Positions 10,695 through 21,136 of a stretch of 64,000 bases of DNA are shown here, in pieces (the stretch's first letter is position 1; each line of letters begins with the position of its first letter). This DNA comes from Pseudomonas putida (GTDB lineage Bacteria > Pseudomonadota > Gammaproteobacteria > Pseudomonadales > Pseudomonadaceae), in assembly GCF_016406145.1 (NCBI RefSeq), contig NZ_CP066306.1:1054001-1118000 (forward strand). Direction: 5' to 3'. The notes beneath the pieces were generated by a model, which was not told the origin of the DNA, made no database searches, and saw nothing but the letters and a program-made list of their open reading frames with translations. Made by a program: the position numbers and the translations under genes.

Positions 10695-10722
10695 CTTGTA
10701 ATTGATCATGCCGGCCTCATGT
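10695..10722 (+). promoter_or_regulatory. probable sigma-32 heat-shock promoter of groESL
   Basis: CTTGTAA (10695-10701) and CCTCATGT (10715-10722) are separated by 13 bases. Each has one mismatch to the sigma-32 elements CTTGAAA and CCCCATnT, and the spacing is right. Transcription would begin near 10730, giving a leader of about 140 bases. I see no CIRCE inverted repeat in the leader, in line with sigma-32 rather than HrcA control. Confidence 0.7.
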
Positions 10723-10870
10723 ATGTGGTCACCGCAAGGTTTCTGGTGGCAACACCAGACAATACACAGGTGGTTCGCCCGTCGCGGGCCACCCCCGGCA
10801 ACGCCGGACAGCATCAACCCGCCGGTGTCGACACCGGCCGATGAAAACCACAAATTGGGAGAGATCGACA

Positions 10871-11164
10871 ATGAAGCTTCGTCCTCTGCATGACCGCGTA
10901 GTCATCCGTCGCAGCGAAGAAGAATCGAAAACCGCTGGCGGTATCGTCCTGCCGGGTTCGGCCGCTGAAAAACCAAACCGTGGCGAAGTTGTCGCCGTCG
11001 GCACCGGTCGCATCCTGGACAACGGCGAAGTACGTGCGCTGGCCGTCAAAGTGGGTGACAAAGTGGTTTTCGGCCCTTACTCGGGCAGCAACACCGTGAA
11101 AGTCGATGGCGAAGACCTGCTGGTAATGAGCGAGAACGAAATCCTCGCCGTTGTCGAAGGCTGA
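10871..11164 (+). CDS. groES: co-chaperonin GroES
   Basis: 97 residues, the standard GroES length, starting [14 protein letters not shown]. The mobile loop (about residues 17-33, [15 protein letters not shown]) carries the GroEL-contacting IVL triplet. It forms a heptameric lid on GroEL. The ATG at 10871 is chosen because an upstream in-frame ATG adds ten residues foreign to the family, and a GGGAGAG Shine-Dalgarno precedes it. It is the first gene of the groESL operon, 48 bases before groEL. Confidence 0.99.
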   Translation: MKLRPLHDRVVIRRSEEESKTAGGIVLPGSAAEKPNRGEVVAVGTGRILDNGEVRALAVKVGDKVVFGPYSGSNTVKVDGEDLLVMSENEILAVVEG

Positions 11165-11206
11165 TTTCCCCGACTTCCCGTTACTCCAAAGAATTTCAAG
11201 GATTAA

Positions 11207-12853
<1,647 letters not shown>

Positions 12854-12878
12854 GCCAGCCTCACCCCCCTGTAACAGG

Positions 12879-12913
12879 AAAAAGCCCCGATTCGTGAGAA
12901 TCGGGGCTTTTTC
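12879..12913 (+). terminator. intrinsic terminator of groESL
   Basis: AAAAAGCCCCGATTC-GTGA-GAATCGGGGCTTTTT is a near-perfect long stem with a T tract and ends the groESL transcript. Confidence 0.92.
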
Positions 12914-13020
12914 GTTTGCGTCAACTTCGCTGAATTTCTACCAGCACTGGCACTGTCCGGGCGATGGCCTTAAGCTGCGCCTGCCGCGCACCACAGCGAA
13001 GCGCCGCACAGGAGAACCCG

Positions 13021-13704
13021 ATGCGCATTCTTTTGGTTGAAGACAACCGCGATATCCTTGCCAACCTGGCTGATTATCTGGGCATGAAGGGCTACACCGT
13101 CGACTGCGCCCAGGACGGCCTGTCAGGTTTGCACCTGGCTGCCACCGAGCATTACGACCTTATCGTGCTCGATATCATGCTGCCTGGAATCGACGGTTAC
13201 ACCCTGTGCAAGCGCCTGCGCGAGGATGCCCGTCGCGATACGCCAGTGATCATGCTGACCGCCCGCGACCAACTCGACGACCGCCTGCAGGGCTTCCGCT
13301 CCGGCGCCGACGATTACCTGCTCAAACCGTTCGCCCTGTCCGAACTCGCCGCGCGCATCGAAGCCGTGCTGCGTCGCGCCCAGGGTGGCGGGCGGCGCAC
13401 CCTGCAGGTTGCCGACCTGAGCTACGACCTTGATACCCTCGAAGTCACCCGCCAGGGGCGCTTGCTCAAGCTCAACCCTGTCGGCCTCAAGCTGCTCGCC
13501 GTGCTGATGCAGAAAAGCCCCCACGTGTTGCGCCGCGAGGTACTGGAAGAGGCGTTGTGGGGTGATGATTGCCCCGACAGCGACAGCTTGCGCAGCCATG
13601 TACACCAGCTGCGCCAAGTAATCGACAAACCGTTCGAAAAGCCGTTGCTGCATACCGTCCATGGCGTCGGCTATCGCCTCGCCGAGGGTCGCGATGGAGT
13701 TTAA
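13021..13704 (+). CDS. colR: response regulator ColR (OmpR family)
   Basis: 227 residues. The receiver domain has the acidic pocket (VEDNRD), phospho-acceptor Asp51 in IVLDIMLPG, and Lys in YLLKPFALSEL. The winged-helix DNA-binding domain occupies about residues 125-225. It pairs with the next gene, colS, overlapping by 11 bases. ColR controls outer-membrane and lipopolysaccharide genes and protects against excess Zn and Fe in P. putida. I start at 13021 (MRILLVEDN); an upstream in-frame ATG would add unrelated residues. Identity rests on the downstream methyltransferase-wapQ pair, the ColR site, and ColS residues. Confidence 0.9.
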   Translation: MRILLVEDNRDILANLADYLGMKGYTVDCAQDGLSGLHLAATEHYDLIVLDIMLPGIDGYTLCKRLREDARRDTPVIMLTARDQLDDRLQGFRSGADDYLLKPFALSELAARIEAVLRRAQGGGRRTLQVADLSYDLDTLEVTRQGRLLKLNPVGLKLLAVLMQKSPHVLRREVLEEALWGDDCPDSDSLRSHVHQLRQVIDKPFEKPLLHTVHGVGYRLAEGRDGV

Positions 13705-15004
13705 GCAAAGCCTGGCGCAGCGCATCATCATCGCGTTTGCGCTGATGAGCGCGCTGGTGGCTGGGGCGTTCGCCTTCGGTATCGTCGCCACTGTCCATCT
13801 GGTTGAAGAGCGCTTGATCTCCTCGGTGCTGGGCGGCGACCTGCAGCGTCTGTTGCGTATGGACAGCATCAGTGACTGGAGCCATCGGCCGCGCCCTGAC
13901 CAGTTGTTCTACTTCAGCGGTGGGCGCGATGACTTCGAGCTGCCAAAAGACTTGCGCCACCTCGATGCAGGCTTTCATGAGGTATTCCGTGACCAGCTTT
14001 CCTACCACGCAATGGTGGAAATCGTAGACGGCCGACATTACGTATTGCTGCAGGACCAGAGCGATTTCGAAGAGCGCGAACGGGTACTGTTCGCCGTCGT
14101 CGTGGTGGGTTTTGTGCTCAGCCTGGTCCTGGCAGTGTTTCTCGGCTGGCTGCTGGCGCGACGAGTGATGGCACCGGTGATCCGCCTGGCGCGGCAAGTA
14201 CGCCATCGTGATCAGCTGCTTGGCCTGGCACCGCCCTTGGCACCCGATTACGCAGCCGATGAAGTCGGCCAGCTAGCAGTGGCCTTCGACGATACGCTTG
14301 GCCGTTTGCGCGATGCACTGACCCGCGAGCGTCTGTTCACCAGTGATGTCAGCCACGAATTGCGCACGCCGCTGATGGTTCTGGCCACCTCCTGCGAGCT
14401 GTTGATCGAAAACCCCAGTCTGGATAGCCGCTCACGTAGCCAGGTTGAGCGCATCGCCCGGGCTACCGAAGAAATGCGTGAGTTGGTCAAAACCTTCCTG
14501 ATGCTCGCCCGTGCCCAGCGTGACCAGGGTGCCGTGGCCTCCCAAGCGACGCTGCGCGAGGTGGCCGACGATCTGATTGGCGTATGGCGCGATACCATCG
14601 AGCAGAAAGGGCTGACGCTGTACTTCGATGGCCGCGTCAGTGCAGGACCGCTGCTGTATAACGCGACGTTCCTGCAATCGGTGATGGGCAACCTTTTGCG
14701 CAACGCTGCGCACTACACCGACAGTGGTTACATCCGCCTGAGTCTTGAAGCCAATGGGTTCAGCGTCGAAGACAGCGGGGTCGGCATTCCGGAGGAGCAG
14801 CGCGAAGCGATGTTCAAACCCTTCGTGCGTGGTGATGAGCGACGTGGCGAAGGTCTGGGCCTTGGCTTATCGCTGGTACAACGGATCTGTGACGATCAGG
14901 GATGGCGCGTTACGCTGACCTCTACAGCCCCCCATGGTTGCCGCTTTCAGGTGGACTTGAGCCAAAGCGCTGAAAAGTCCGATCCGTCAAAGCTGTGCGA
15001 GTAA
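13694..15004 (+). CDS. colS: sensor histidine kinase ColS
   Basis: 436 residues starting MEFKQSLAQR. TM1 is at about 10-34, the periplasmic sensor at 35-130 and TM2 at 132-155. It is followed by HAMP, HisKA with His221 (VSHELRTPL) and HATPase (GVGIPEEQ; GEGLGLGLS). The residues reported to matter for metal sensing by P. putida ColS (Glu38, Asp57, His95, Glu96, Glu126, Glu129, with the ExxE at 126-129) fall at exactly those numbers with this start. This supports both the start and the identity. It is expected to activate ColR under excess zinc or ferric iron. Confidence 0.92.
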   Translation: MEFKQSLAQRIIIAFALMSALVAGAFAFGIVATVHLVEERLISSVLGGDLQRLLRMDSISDWSHRPRPDQLFYFSGGRDDFELPKDLRHLDAGFHEVFRDQLSYHAMVEIVDGRHYVLLQDQSDFEERERVLFAVVVVGFVLSLVLAVFLGWLLARRVMAPVIRLARQVRHRDQLLGLAPPLAPDYAADEVGQLAVAFDDTLGRLRDALTRERLFTSDVSHELRTPLMVLATSCELLIENPSLDSRSRSQVERIARATEEMRELVKTFLMLARAQRDQGAVASQATLREVADDLIGVWRDTIEQKGLTLYFDGRVSAGPLLYNATFLQSVMGNLLRNAAHYTDSGYIRLSLEANGFSVEDSGVGIPEEQREAMFKPFVRGDERRGEGLGLGLSLVQRICDDQGWRVTLTSTAPHGCRFQVDLSQSAEKSDPSKLCE

Positions 15005-15029
15005 ATTGCTGGGCTATATTCCTTTAGGG

Positions 15030-15045
15030 ATAACACTTTTTTCAC
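15030..15045 (+). promoter_or_regulatory. ColR binding site upstream of the methyltransferase gene
   Basis: ATAACACTTTTTTCAC fits the published ColR consensus (YYNASNNYTTTTTSAC) at 15 of 16 positions. It lies 67 bases before the methyltransferase ATG, within the gap after colS. The downstream genes are reported ColR targets in other pseudomonads. Confidence 0.75.
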
Positions 15046-15111
15046 ATTGGTATGACCTGTTTCCTACGCCGTGTTCCTTAAGGTGCTTGCAATGGAGCCA
15101 GGAGATGCCCA

Positions 15112-15792
15112 ATGCGTAGCCCTATCAAACTCGAATTTTCCAAGAAGTACGACCAGCAGCATGCTCGGGAGTATTTTCTCAAGCACCAAGATGGTCTGGC
15201 ACGTCGCCTTTCCCATAAGCGCGATGAGCAATTGGCCCGTCGCGCCTTGGCGCTGGCCGGAGAACCGGGGTTGGTGCTGGACCTGCCTTGCGGCGCGGGC
15301 CGTTTCTGGCCGCTGCTGGCAGAAAAACCCAACAGGGTGATCATCGGTGCCGACAATTCCGAGGCAATGATCGAGACAGCCTGTGCGGCACAACCGCCAG
15401 AGGTGGTAGCGCGGGTACGCCCTTTGCAAACGTCAGCGTTCGCCATCGACTTGCCGGACAACTCGGTCGACAGCATTTTCTGCATGCGCTTGTTTCACCA
15501 TATCGGCGAGGCGGTCCACAGGAAAACGATTCTTTCGGAGTTTCAAAGGGTTAGCCGGGACAGCGTAATCCTGTCATTGTGGGTGGATGGAAACTTCAAG
15601 GCCTGGCGGCGTCAAAAGCTCGAGCTACGGCGCAGTGCCAAAGCGGAGCCGGGCAGCTACCAGAATCGTTTCGTGTTACCGGCAGAGACAGTCGAAGAAG
15701 AATTCAAGGCCGCCGGCTTCAGAATCCAGGAACGCCTCGATTTCCTGCCGTTCTATGCCATGTGGCGGGTCTATGTATTGCGTAAGGGGTAG
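15112..15792 (+). CDS. SAM-dependent methyltransferase (orf222 of the col cluster)
   Basis: 226 residues, class I Rossmann methyltransferase. Motif I is VLDLPCGAGRFWPLL (about 60-75), motif II is IIGADNSEAMI, and a motif IV-like DNSVDSIFCMRLFHHI follows. In P. fluorescens WCS365 the equivalent gene, downstream of colRS and regulated by ColR, is called orf222; its substrate is unproven but it is linked to outer-membrane maintenance. GGAG precedes the ATG. It is followed after 6 bases by wapQ, so the two are one operon. Confidence 0.85.
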   Translation: MRSPIKLEFSKKYDQQHAREYFLKHQDGLARRLSHKRDEQLARRALALAGEPGLVLDLPCGAGRFWPLLAEKPNRVIIGADNSEAMIETACAAQPPEVVARVRPLQTSAFAIDLPDNSVDSIFCMRLFHHIGEAVHRKTILSEFQRVSRDSVILSLWVDGNFKAWRRQKLELRRSAKAEPGSYQNRFVLPAETVEEEFKAAGFRIQERLDFLPFYAMWRVYVLRKG

Positions 15793-15798
15793 TGTTTG

Positions 15799-16497
15799 AT
15801 GGCTGTAGCCCAAAGCGGGGAGTCACGCTTCGATTATTACTGGCGTCAGCAGGGCGAATGGGTCGAGGAACCGAATCAGCGCCGTGGTGGTGAAAGTGGC
15901 GTGCAACGCCTTAACGATGCCGATGGCAAGTTGCTGTATGCCAAGCGCCAGGTCGGGCACATCTACCGCAGCCTGTTGCACCCATTCGGCAGGCCGACGG
16001 TGCTGCGTGAGCTCGACGCGCTGAACAGCTTCGAGCAATTGGGCGTGCGTGTCCCGCGCATTGTATTTTGCGGGGCCGAGCGCGATGCCGACCGCCAATG
16101 GCGTGCACTGCTGGTCAGCGAAGCGCTCGATGGTTTCATCGAACTCGATGCCTGGCATGCCCAAGGGGCGCGCGAGCATTACCCGCAAGTGGTGCATGAA
16201 CGCATGCTCAAGGAGTTGGCTGACAACCTGGCACGCATGCACCTGGGCCATTGGCAGCATGGTTGCCTGTATGGCAAGCACGTCTTCGTCAAGGTGATCG
16301 GCGAGGGCGAACAGGCTAGTGTTGAAGTGGCATTGCTCGATCTGGAGAAGTGCCGCCGCCGTATCAGCTGCCAGCGCGCGGCGGGTAATGACCTGCGTCA
16401 GTTGCGCCGCCATTCGTCGCTAAATGACGCGGAATGGCAATCATTGCTCTACTTTTACCAGATGGCGTTTGGCAGCGCTGTCAAAGGGTTAGGGTAA
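15799..16497 (+). CDS. wapQ: lipopolysaccharide core kinase-like protein (WapQ/InaA)
   Basis: 232 residues, Kdo/WaaP kinase-like fold. Recognisable parts are GRPTVLRELDALNSFEQLGV, LADNLARMHLGHWQHGCLYGKH (catalytic-loop region) and VALLDLEKCRRR (metal-binding DLE in place of DFG). It is expected to phosphorylate a sugar, probably heptose, of the inner core at the cytoplasmic face. ATG at 15799 preferred over the preceding TTG. It is part of the ColR-controlled operon and overlaps the next gene by one base. Confidence 0.83.
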   Translation: MAVAQSGESRFDYYWRQQGEWVEEPNQRRGGESGVQRLNDADGKLLYAKRQVGHIYRSLLHPFGRPTVLRELDALNSFEQLGVRVPRIVFCGAERDADRQWRALLVSEALDGFIELDAWHAQGAREHYPQVVHERMLKELADNLARMHLGHWQHGCLYGKHVFVKVIGEGEQASVEVALLDLEKCRRRISCQRAAGNDLRQLRRHSSLNDAEWQSLLYFYQMAFGSAVKGLG

Positions 16498-16724
16498 TGA
16501 AACTAGAAATCGCTCGAGCTTTGTTTCTGATAGCCGGCTTGGCTGTGACCACCGTGGCGGTCGCTGCCTGGGAAGAGCCGCGGCCCGTGGTGTTCAGCAA
16601 GGCTGAACAGGCAGAACAATGCGCGTTGCCCAGGGACGTGAAGCAGCAGATTCAGGCCCAGCCGGACCAAGATTTGCTGTTGCTTCTGTTCGGGCTGCGG
16701 CAAGGCTTGCGGCCTGTAGGCTAA
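16497..16724 (+). CDS. small membrane-anchored or exported protein of the col operon
   Basis: 75 residues. The N-terminal hydrophobic segment (residues 6-24, ending VAVAAW) is a signal peptide or anchor, followed by a short polar region with one Cys (EQCALPRDV) and a Leu-rich stretch near the end (DLLLLLFGL). The ATG shares one base with the wapQ stop (TAATG), indicating translational coupling. No family recognised; a homologous small gene occurs at the same place in other pseudomonads as far as I recall. Confidence 0.75.
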   Translation: MKLEIARALFLIAGLAVTTVAVAAWEEPRPVVFSKAEQAEQCALPRDVKQQIQAQPDQDLLLLLFGLRQGLRPVG

Positions 16725-16741
16725 GCCTGCTTTTAGACCAA

Positions 16742-16767
16742 GAGGCCCCGCTATTGCGGGGCCTTTG
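16742..16767. terminator. bidirectional terminator between the col operon and the RND genes
   Basis: GAGGCCCCGC-TATT-GCGGGGCCTTTGCTTT is a strong stem between convergent genes, with a T-rich side on the plus strand. Confidence 0.75.
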
Positions 16768-16786
16768 CTTTCTCGAGTTGGCCAGC

Positions 16787-19700
16787 TCATGCAACAACAG
16801 GTTCCGTCGGCGCTGTCTTGTGCGCCAACAGGGTGTAAATACACGGCAGCACAAACAAGGTAAACAAGGTCCCGATCGACATTCCCGTCGCAATCACCGT
16901 ACCGATGTCAAAACGGCTCACCGCCCCGGCCCCGGTCGCCAGAATCAGCGGCACCATGCCAAATACCATTGCGGCGGTGGTCATCAGCACCGGGCGTAGG
17001 CGAATGGCCGCAGCTTCCTCGATAGCGTCCCTTGCGCTCAGCCCTTTTTCCTCACGCAACTGGTTGGCGAACTCGACGATCAGGATACCGTGCTTGCTGA
17101 TCAGCCCGATCAGCGTCACCAACCCGACCTGGGTGTAGATGTTCATGCTGGAGACACCTAGGAACAGCGGCAACAGCGCCCCGCAGATCGACAGCGGTAC
17201 CGTCACCAGAATCACCAGCGGGTCGCGGAAGCTTTCAAACTGTGCCGCCAGTACCAGGAAGATGATCGCCAGCGCCAGGCCGAAAGTCACCCACAGCGCA
17301 CTGCCTTCCTGTATGTACTGCCGTGCCGCGCCGGCATAGTCGAAGGAGAAACCTTCCGGCGCCTGCTCGGCAGCAATATCCCGTACCGTCTGCAAGGCCT
17401 CGCCGATACTGACCAAAGGCACACCTTGGATGATCGCCGAATTCAGTTGCTGGAACTGGTTGAGCTGGCGCGGGCGTGCTCGGTCGCTAAGGGTGATCAG
17501 GGTCGACAGTGGCAGCAGTTGGCCCTGGTCGTTCTTGACGTAATAGCTGTTGAGCCAGCCGGCGTTGTCGCGGTAGGGCCGTTCGACCTGGGCGATGACT
17601 TTGTAGCTGCGGCCTTCGAGAGTGAAACGGTTGATTTCCCCCTCGCCCAGCAAGGTCGCCAAGGTGCCGCCAAGGACGTCCATGGATACACCCATCTGCG
17701 CAGCCTTGGCGCGGTCGATGTCGACCACCACCTCGGGCTTGTCGAACGCCAGGTCGATGTCGAGGAAGGCAAATTTGCCCGATGCCTGGGCGCGTTCCTT
17801 GACCCGCTGGGCAACCTCCAGCAGCGCCGGGTAACCACCTGCGGTATTGATGACGAACTGGAACGGCAGGCCTTCGCCGGTGCCTGGCAGTGACGGCAGG
17901 TTGAACCCGAAGATCTGCAGGCCGCTGATGTTGTCGAGTTTGGCCTGTACCAGGGGCAGCAACTCCATTTGCGTGCGGTCGCGCTCGTTCCAAGGCTTGA
18001 GCAGGAAACCTCCGATGCCGCTCTGCACGCCGCTGAATCCGTTGATCTGGAACGACGAGTAGTATTCGGGGAACGCCTTGAACAGTGGGGTGAACTGGTC
18101 GGTGTAGGCATTGAGGTAGTCGAGGTTGGCTGGTTGTGGCGAGCTGCTGATCATGAAGATGACCCCCTGATCCTCGTTCGGTGCCAGCTCGTTCTGGGTG
18201 AACTTGAGCAGCACCGGGATCAGGCACAGGATGATCACAGCGAAAACCAGCACCACCGGGCGGCTGTTCAGGGTGCTGTGCAGCAGGCGCTGGTAGCGGC
18301 CCTTGATCCGCTCGAACAGCACGTCAAGGCGATGGGCCAGCCCGCTGGCATTGTGCTCCCGACGCAACAGCAGGGCACACATCATCGGCGACAGGGTAAG
18401 GGCGACGACGCCAGAGATGATCACCGCCCCTGCCAGGGTCAGGGCGAACTCCTTGAACAAGGCGCCGGTGAGCCCGGTCAGGAAGCCGATAGGTGCGTAA
18501 ACCGCGGCCAGGGTGATGGTCATCGACACCACTGGCATGGCGATTTCTCGCGCACCTTCCAGCGCGGCGTCCAACGGCGATTTGCCTTCTTCCATGTGCC
18601 GGTGGATGTTTTCCACCACGACGATGGCATCGTCCACTACCAGGCCGATGGCCAGTACCATTGCCAGCAGGGTTAGCAGGTTGAGCGAATAGCCCATCAT
18701 CTGCATGAAGAACAGCACCCCGATCATCGACAGTGGGATGGTCACCACCGGGATCAGTACCGAGCGCAGTGCGCCGAGGAATAAAAATACCACCACGATG
18801 ACGATCAGCACCGCTTCGCCAAGGGTCTTGACCACTTCGTCGATCGAGGCCTGGATGAACAGCGTGGCGTCATAGGCAATCGACCCCTTGAGCGCGGACG
18901 GCAACTGGCTTTCCAGCTCCGGCATGATGCGGCGTACTTCCTTGATCACCTCCAGCGGGTTGGCGGCCGGGGTGGCCTTGATGCCGATGTAGACCGAAGG
19001 CGTGCCATCGAACGAGCTGACGGTGTCGTAATTTTCCGCTCCCATCTCGACCCGTGCCACATCACCGAGCAAGACCCGGCTGTCGCCGGAGGTCTTGAGG
19101 GGCAATGCGGCAAAAGCCTCGGCCGACTTCAGTTCGGTGTTGGCGTTGATGCTGGTGACCACGTATTCGCCCTTCACCTCACCAGCGGCGGCGAGAAAGT
19201 TGTAGCGGCGTACGGCGCTGGTCACGTCAGTGGCGGCAAGGCCGAATGCTGCCAGTTTGACCGGGTCGATCCAGATGCGCATGGCGAACACCTGGTTGCC
19301 GAGGATCTCGGCCTCGGCCATGCCCGGCAAGGTTGCAAGTTTCGGCTGGATGACCCGTGACAGGTAGTCGGTGATCTGCGGGTTGCTCATTTCCTTGCTG
19401 TAAAAGCTGATGTACATCAGCGCCGAGGCATCTGCGGCTTCTTTGCTCAATACCGGGTCTTCTGCGTCTTGCGGCAGCTGGTTGCGTACTTCGTTGGCCT
19501 TGGCCAGCAATTCGGTGAACAGGCGGTCGCTGTCGGCGCCGATACGCGCATAGATGGAGATGATCGAGAAGTTCTGCCGGCTCACCGAGGTCATGTAGTC
19601 GATGCCTTCGGCGCTGGCAAGGCTCTGCTGCAGCGGTTGGGTGATGTAGCCCTGGATGGTTTCGGCATTGGCTCCCGGGTAGGCGGTGGTCACCGTGATC

Positions 19701-19831
19701 AGGGCGTTTTCCATCTGCGGGTACTGGCGGATCTGCAGCTTGTTCCAGGCCTGAAAACCCAGCAGGAGGATCAGCAGGCTGACCACGCTGGCCAGCACCG
19801 GGCGGCGGATGAACGGGTCGGTGAACGCCAT
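16787..19831 (-). CDS. mexW: RND multidrug efflux transporter (MexW-like)
   Basis: 1014 residues, full RND pump. Twelve transmembrane helices and two large periplasmic loops are evident. TM4 contains the proton-relay acids in GLVVDDAIVVVENIHRH, and the N-terminus MAFTDPFIRRPVLASVVSLL is typical. It forms a trimer with the adaptor encoded just upstream (13-base gap) and an outer-membrane channel that is not encoded here. The position next to colRS matches P. aeruginosa mexVW, which works with OprM. Substrates in this strain are unknown. Confidence 0.9.
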   Translation of the reverse strand: MAFTDPFIRRPVLASVVSLLILLLGFQAWNKLQIRQYPQMENALITVTTAYPGANAETIQGYITQPLQQSLASAEGIDYMTSVSRQNFSIISIYARIGADSDRLFTELLAKANEVRNQLPQDAEDPVLSKEAADASALMYISFYSKEMSNPQITDYLSRVIQPKLATLPGMAEAEILGNQVFAMRIWIDPVKLAAFGLAATDVTSAVRRYNFLAAAGEVKGEYVVTSINANTELKSAEAFAALPLKTSGDSRVLLGDVARVEMGAENYDTVSSFDGTPSVYIGIKATPAANPLEVIKEVRRIMPELESQLPSALKGSIAYDATLFIQASIDEVVKTLGEAVLIVIVVVFLFLGALRSVLIPVVTIPLSMIGVLFFMQMMGYSLNLLTLLAMVLAIGLVVDDAIVVVENIHRHMEEGKSPLDAALEGAREIAMPVVSMTITLAAVYAPIGFLTGLTGALFKEFALTLAGAVIISGVVALTLSPMMCALLLRREHNASGLAHRLDVLFERIKGRYQRLLHSTLNSRPVVLVFAVIILCLIPVLLKFTQNELAPNEDQGVIFMISSSPQPANLDYLNAYTDQFTPLFKAFPEYYSSFQINGFSGVQSGIGGFLLKPWNERDRTQMELLPLVQAKLDNISGLQIFGFNLPSLPGTGEGLPFQFVINTAGGYPALLEVAQRVKERAQASGKFAFLDIDLAFDKPEVVVDIDRAKAAQMGVSMDVLGGTLATLLGEGEINRFTLEGRSYKVIAQVERPYRDNAGWLNSYYVKNDQGQLLPLSTLITLSDRARPRQLNQFQQLNSAIIQGVPLVSIGEALQTVRDIAAEQAPEGFSFDYAGAARQYIQEGSALWVTFGLALAIIFLVLAAQFESFRDPLVILVTVPLSICGALLPLFLGVSSMNIYTQVGLVTLIGLISKHGILIVEFANQLREEKGLSARDAIEEAAAIRLRPVLMTTAAMVFGMVPLILATGAGAVSRFDIGTVIATGMSIGTLFTLFVLPCIYTLLAHKTAPTEPVVA

Positions 19832-19844
19832 GCCTGCCTCCTGG

Positions 19845-20993
19845 TCAGTCCGCGCGCGGGGCGCCTTGTTCGGGCTCGAGCGCTGCGTCCTGGCCGATGC
19901 GGATAACCGCGCCAGGGCTCAGCTTTAGTTGGCCGGCGGTGACCACCTGTTCGCCCGCTGCGAGCCCTTTGCTGATTACCACCACACCATCGCGTCGCTC
20001 GCCAGTCTGCACGCTGCGCTGTTCGGCGCTGAGCTGCGGCTGGCCACTGTCGTCCCGCTCGGGGTTACCGTCCTTGTCTTTCTTCGGCGTGGCGACATAC
20101 ACGGAATTGCCATACAGCGTGTAGGTGATGGCGCTTTCGGGGACCACCACCTGTGGGCGCGGGTCAGGCAGGAGGACCAGCAGGTTGGCGAACATGCCCG
20201 GCAACAGCTTGCCATCGGGATTGGCCATGGTCGCGCGCACCAGCAGGTTGCGCGTGCTCTCTTCAACCTTGGGGTTGATGGCGCTGAGGCTGGCAGGGAA
20301 GGTCTGGCCAGGGTAGGCCGCCACCTGCACCTGTACCTGCTGGCCGAGGCTCAGCTGGGGCAGTGCCTGCTCCGGTACGTTGAAATCGACGTAAAGGCTG
20401 GAAAGGTCCTGCAGGGTAGCGATCACCGAGCCGGCCGCCAGGTAATCACCCACATCCACCTGGCGGATGCCGATCGTGCCGCTGAACGGGGCACTGATGC
20501 TCTTCTTGGTTTTCGAGGCCTTGAGCTGGTCGACCACTGCCTGGTTGCGCCGGTATTGCGCGGTAAGGCGGTCATATTCACCACGAGAAATGGCCGAATC
20601 CCCCACCAGCTGACTGCCGCGGCCGAAGTCCACTTTGGCCAACCCCAGGTCGGCTTGGGCGGTCCCCAGCAGGGCTGTTTCCTGATCGTCATTGAGCTTG
20701 AGCAGCAGTTGCCCGGCTTTGACCTTCTGACCGGAGTCGAAGTGCAGGGATTGGACGATGCCTTCCACCTCGAGGCTCAACTCGACACCCTGCAGGGCCT
20801 TGAGGCTGCCGACCGCGGGCAGGCGCTGCTGCCACGGGCGTTGCTCGGCCATGGCCGCCGCCACGGTGATGGGGGGCTTGGGGGCAGTGAACATCTGGAT
20901 CTGCTGGTAGATCGAGAAGGCCTTGTAGCCCCCCAGGGCCAACACGATCAGCAGAACGACGGCCAACATGATGAGCATGCGGCGGCGCAGCAT
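19845..20993 (-). CDS. mexV: RND periplasmic adaptor (MexV-like)
   Basis: 382 residues. An N-terminal membrane anchor (LIMLAVVLLIVLALGGYKAF) precedes lipoyl halves (VELSLEVEGIVQSLHFDSGQKVKAGQLLLKL and SAPFSGTIGIRQVDVGDYL), a hairpin, a beta-barrel and a C-terminal membrane-proximal domain. It bridges the pump to the outer-membrane channel. It lacks a lipobox Cys, so it is anchored by the helix. It is first in the minus-strand pair with mexW; the 143 bases upstream should hold the promoter. No local regulator gene is seen. Confidence 0.9.
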   Translation of the reverse strand: MLRRRMLIMLAVVLLIVLALGGYKAFSIYQQIQMFTAPKPPITVAAAMAEQRPWQQRLPAVGSLKALQGVELSLEVEGIVQSLHFDSGQKVKAGQLLLKLNDDQETALLGTAQADLGLAKVDFGRGSQLVGDSAISRGEYDRLTAQYRRNQAVVDQLKASKTKKSISAPFSGTIGIRQVDVGDYLAAGSVIATLQDLSSLYVDFNVPEQALPQLSLGQQVQVQVAAYPGQTFPASLSAINPKVEESTRNLLVRATMANPDGKLLPGMFANLLVLLPDPRPQVVVPESAITYTLYGNSVYVATPKKDKDGNPERDDSGQPQLSAEQRSVQTGERRDGVVVISKGLAAGEQVVTAGQLKLSPGAVIRIGQDAALEPEQGAPRAD

Positions 20994-21136
20994 AAGTCCG
21001 GTTCCTTGGATGCGAGGTTGTTATTGGTTTTGACACGACAACGGGCAGTCCTGCCCACGTGCGGATGGGGGAAGTATTGACTGTTTTTCGATTGAGGGGA
21101 AATGGATTGCGCCCCCGTAGGAGCGCGCAGTCTTGA

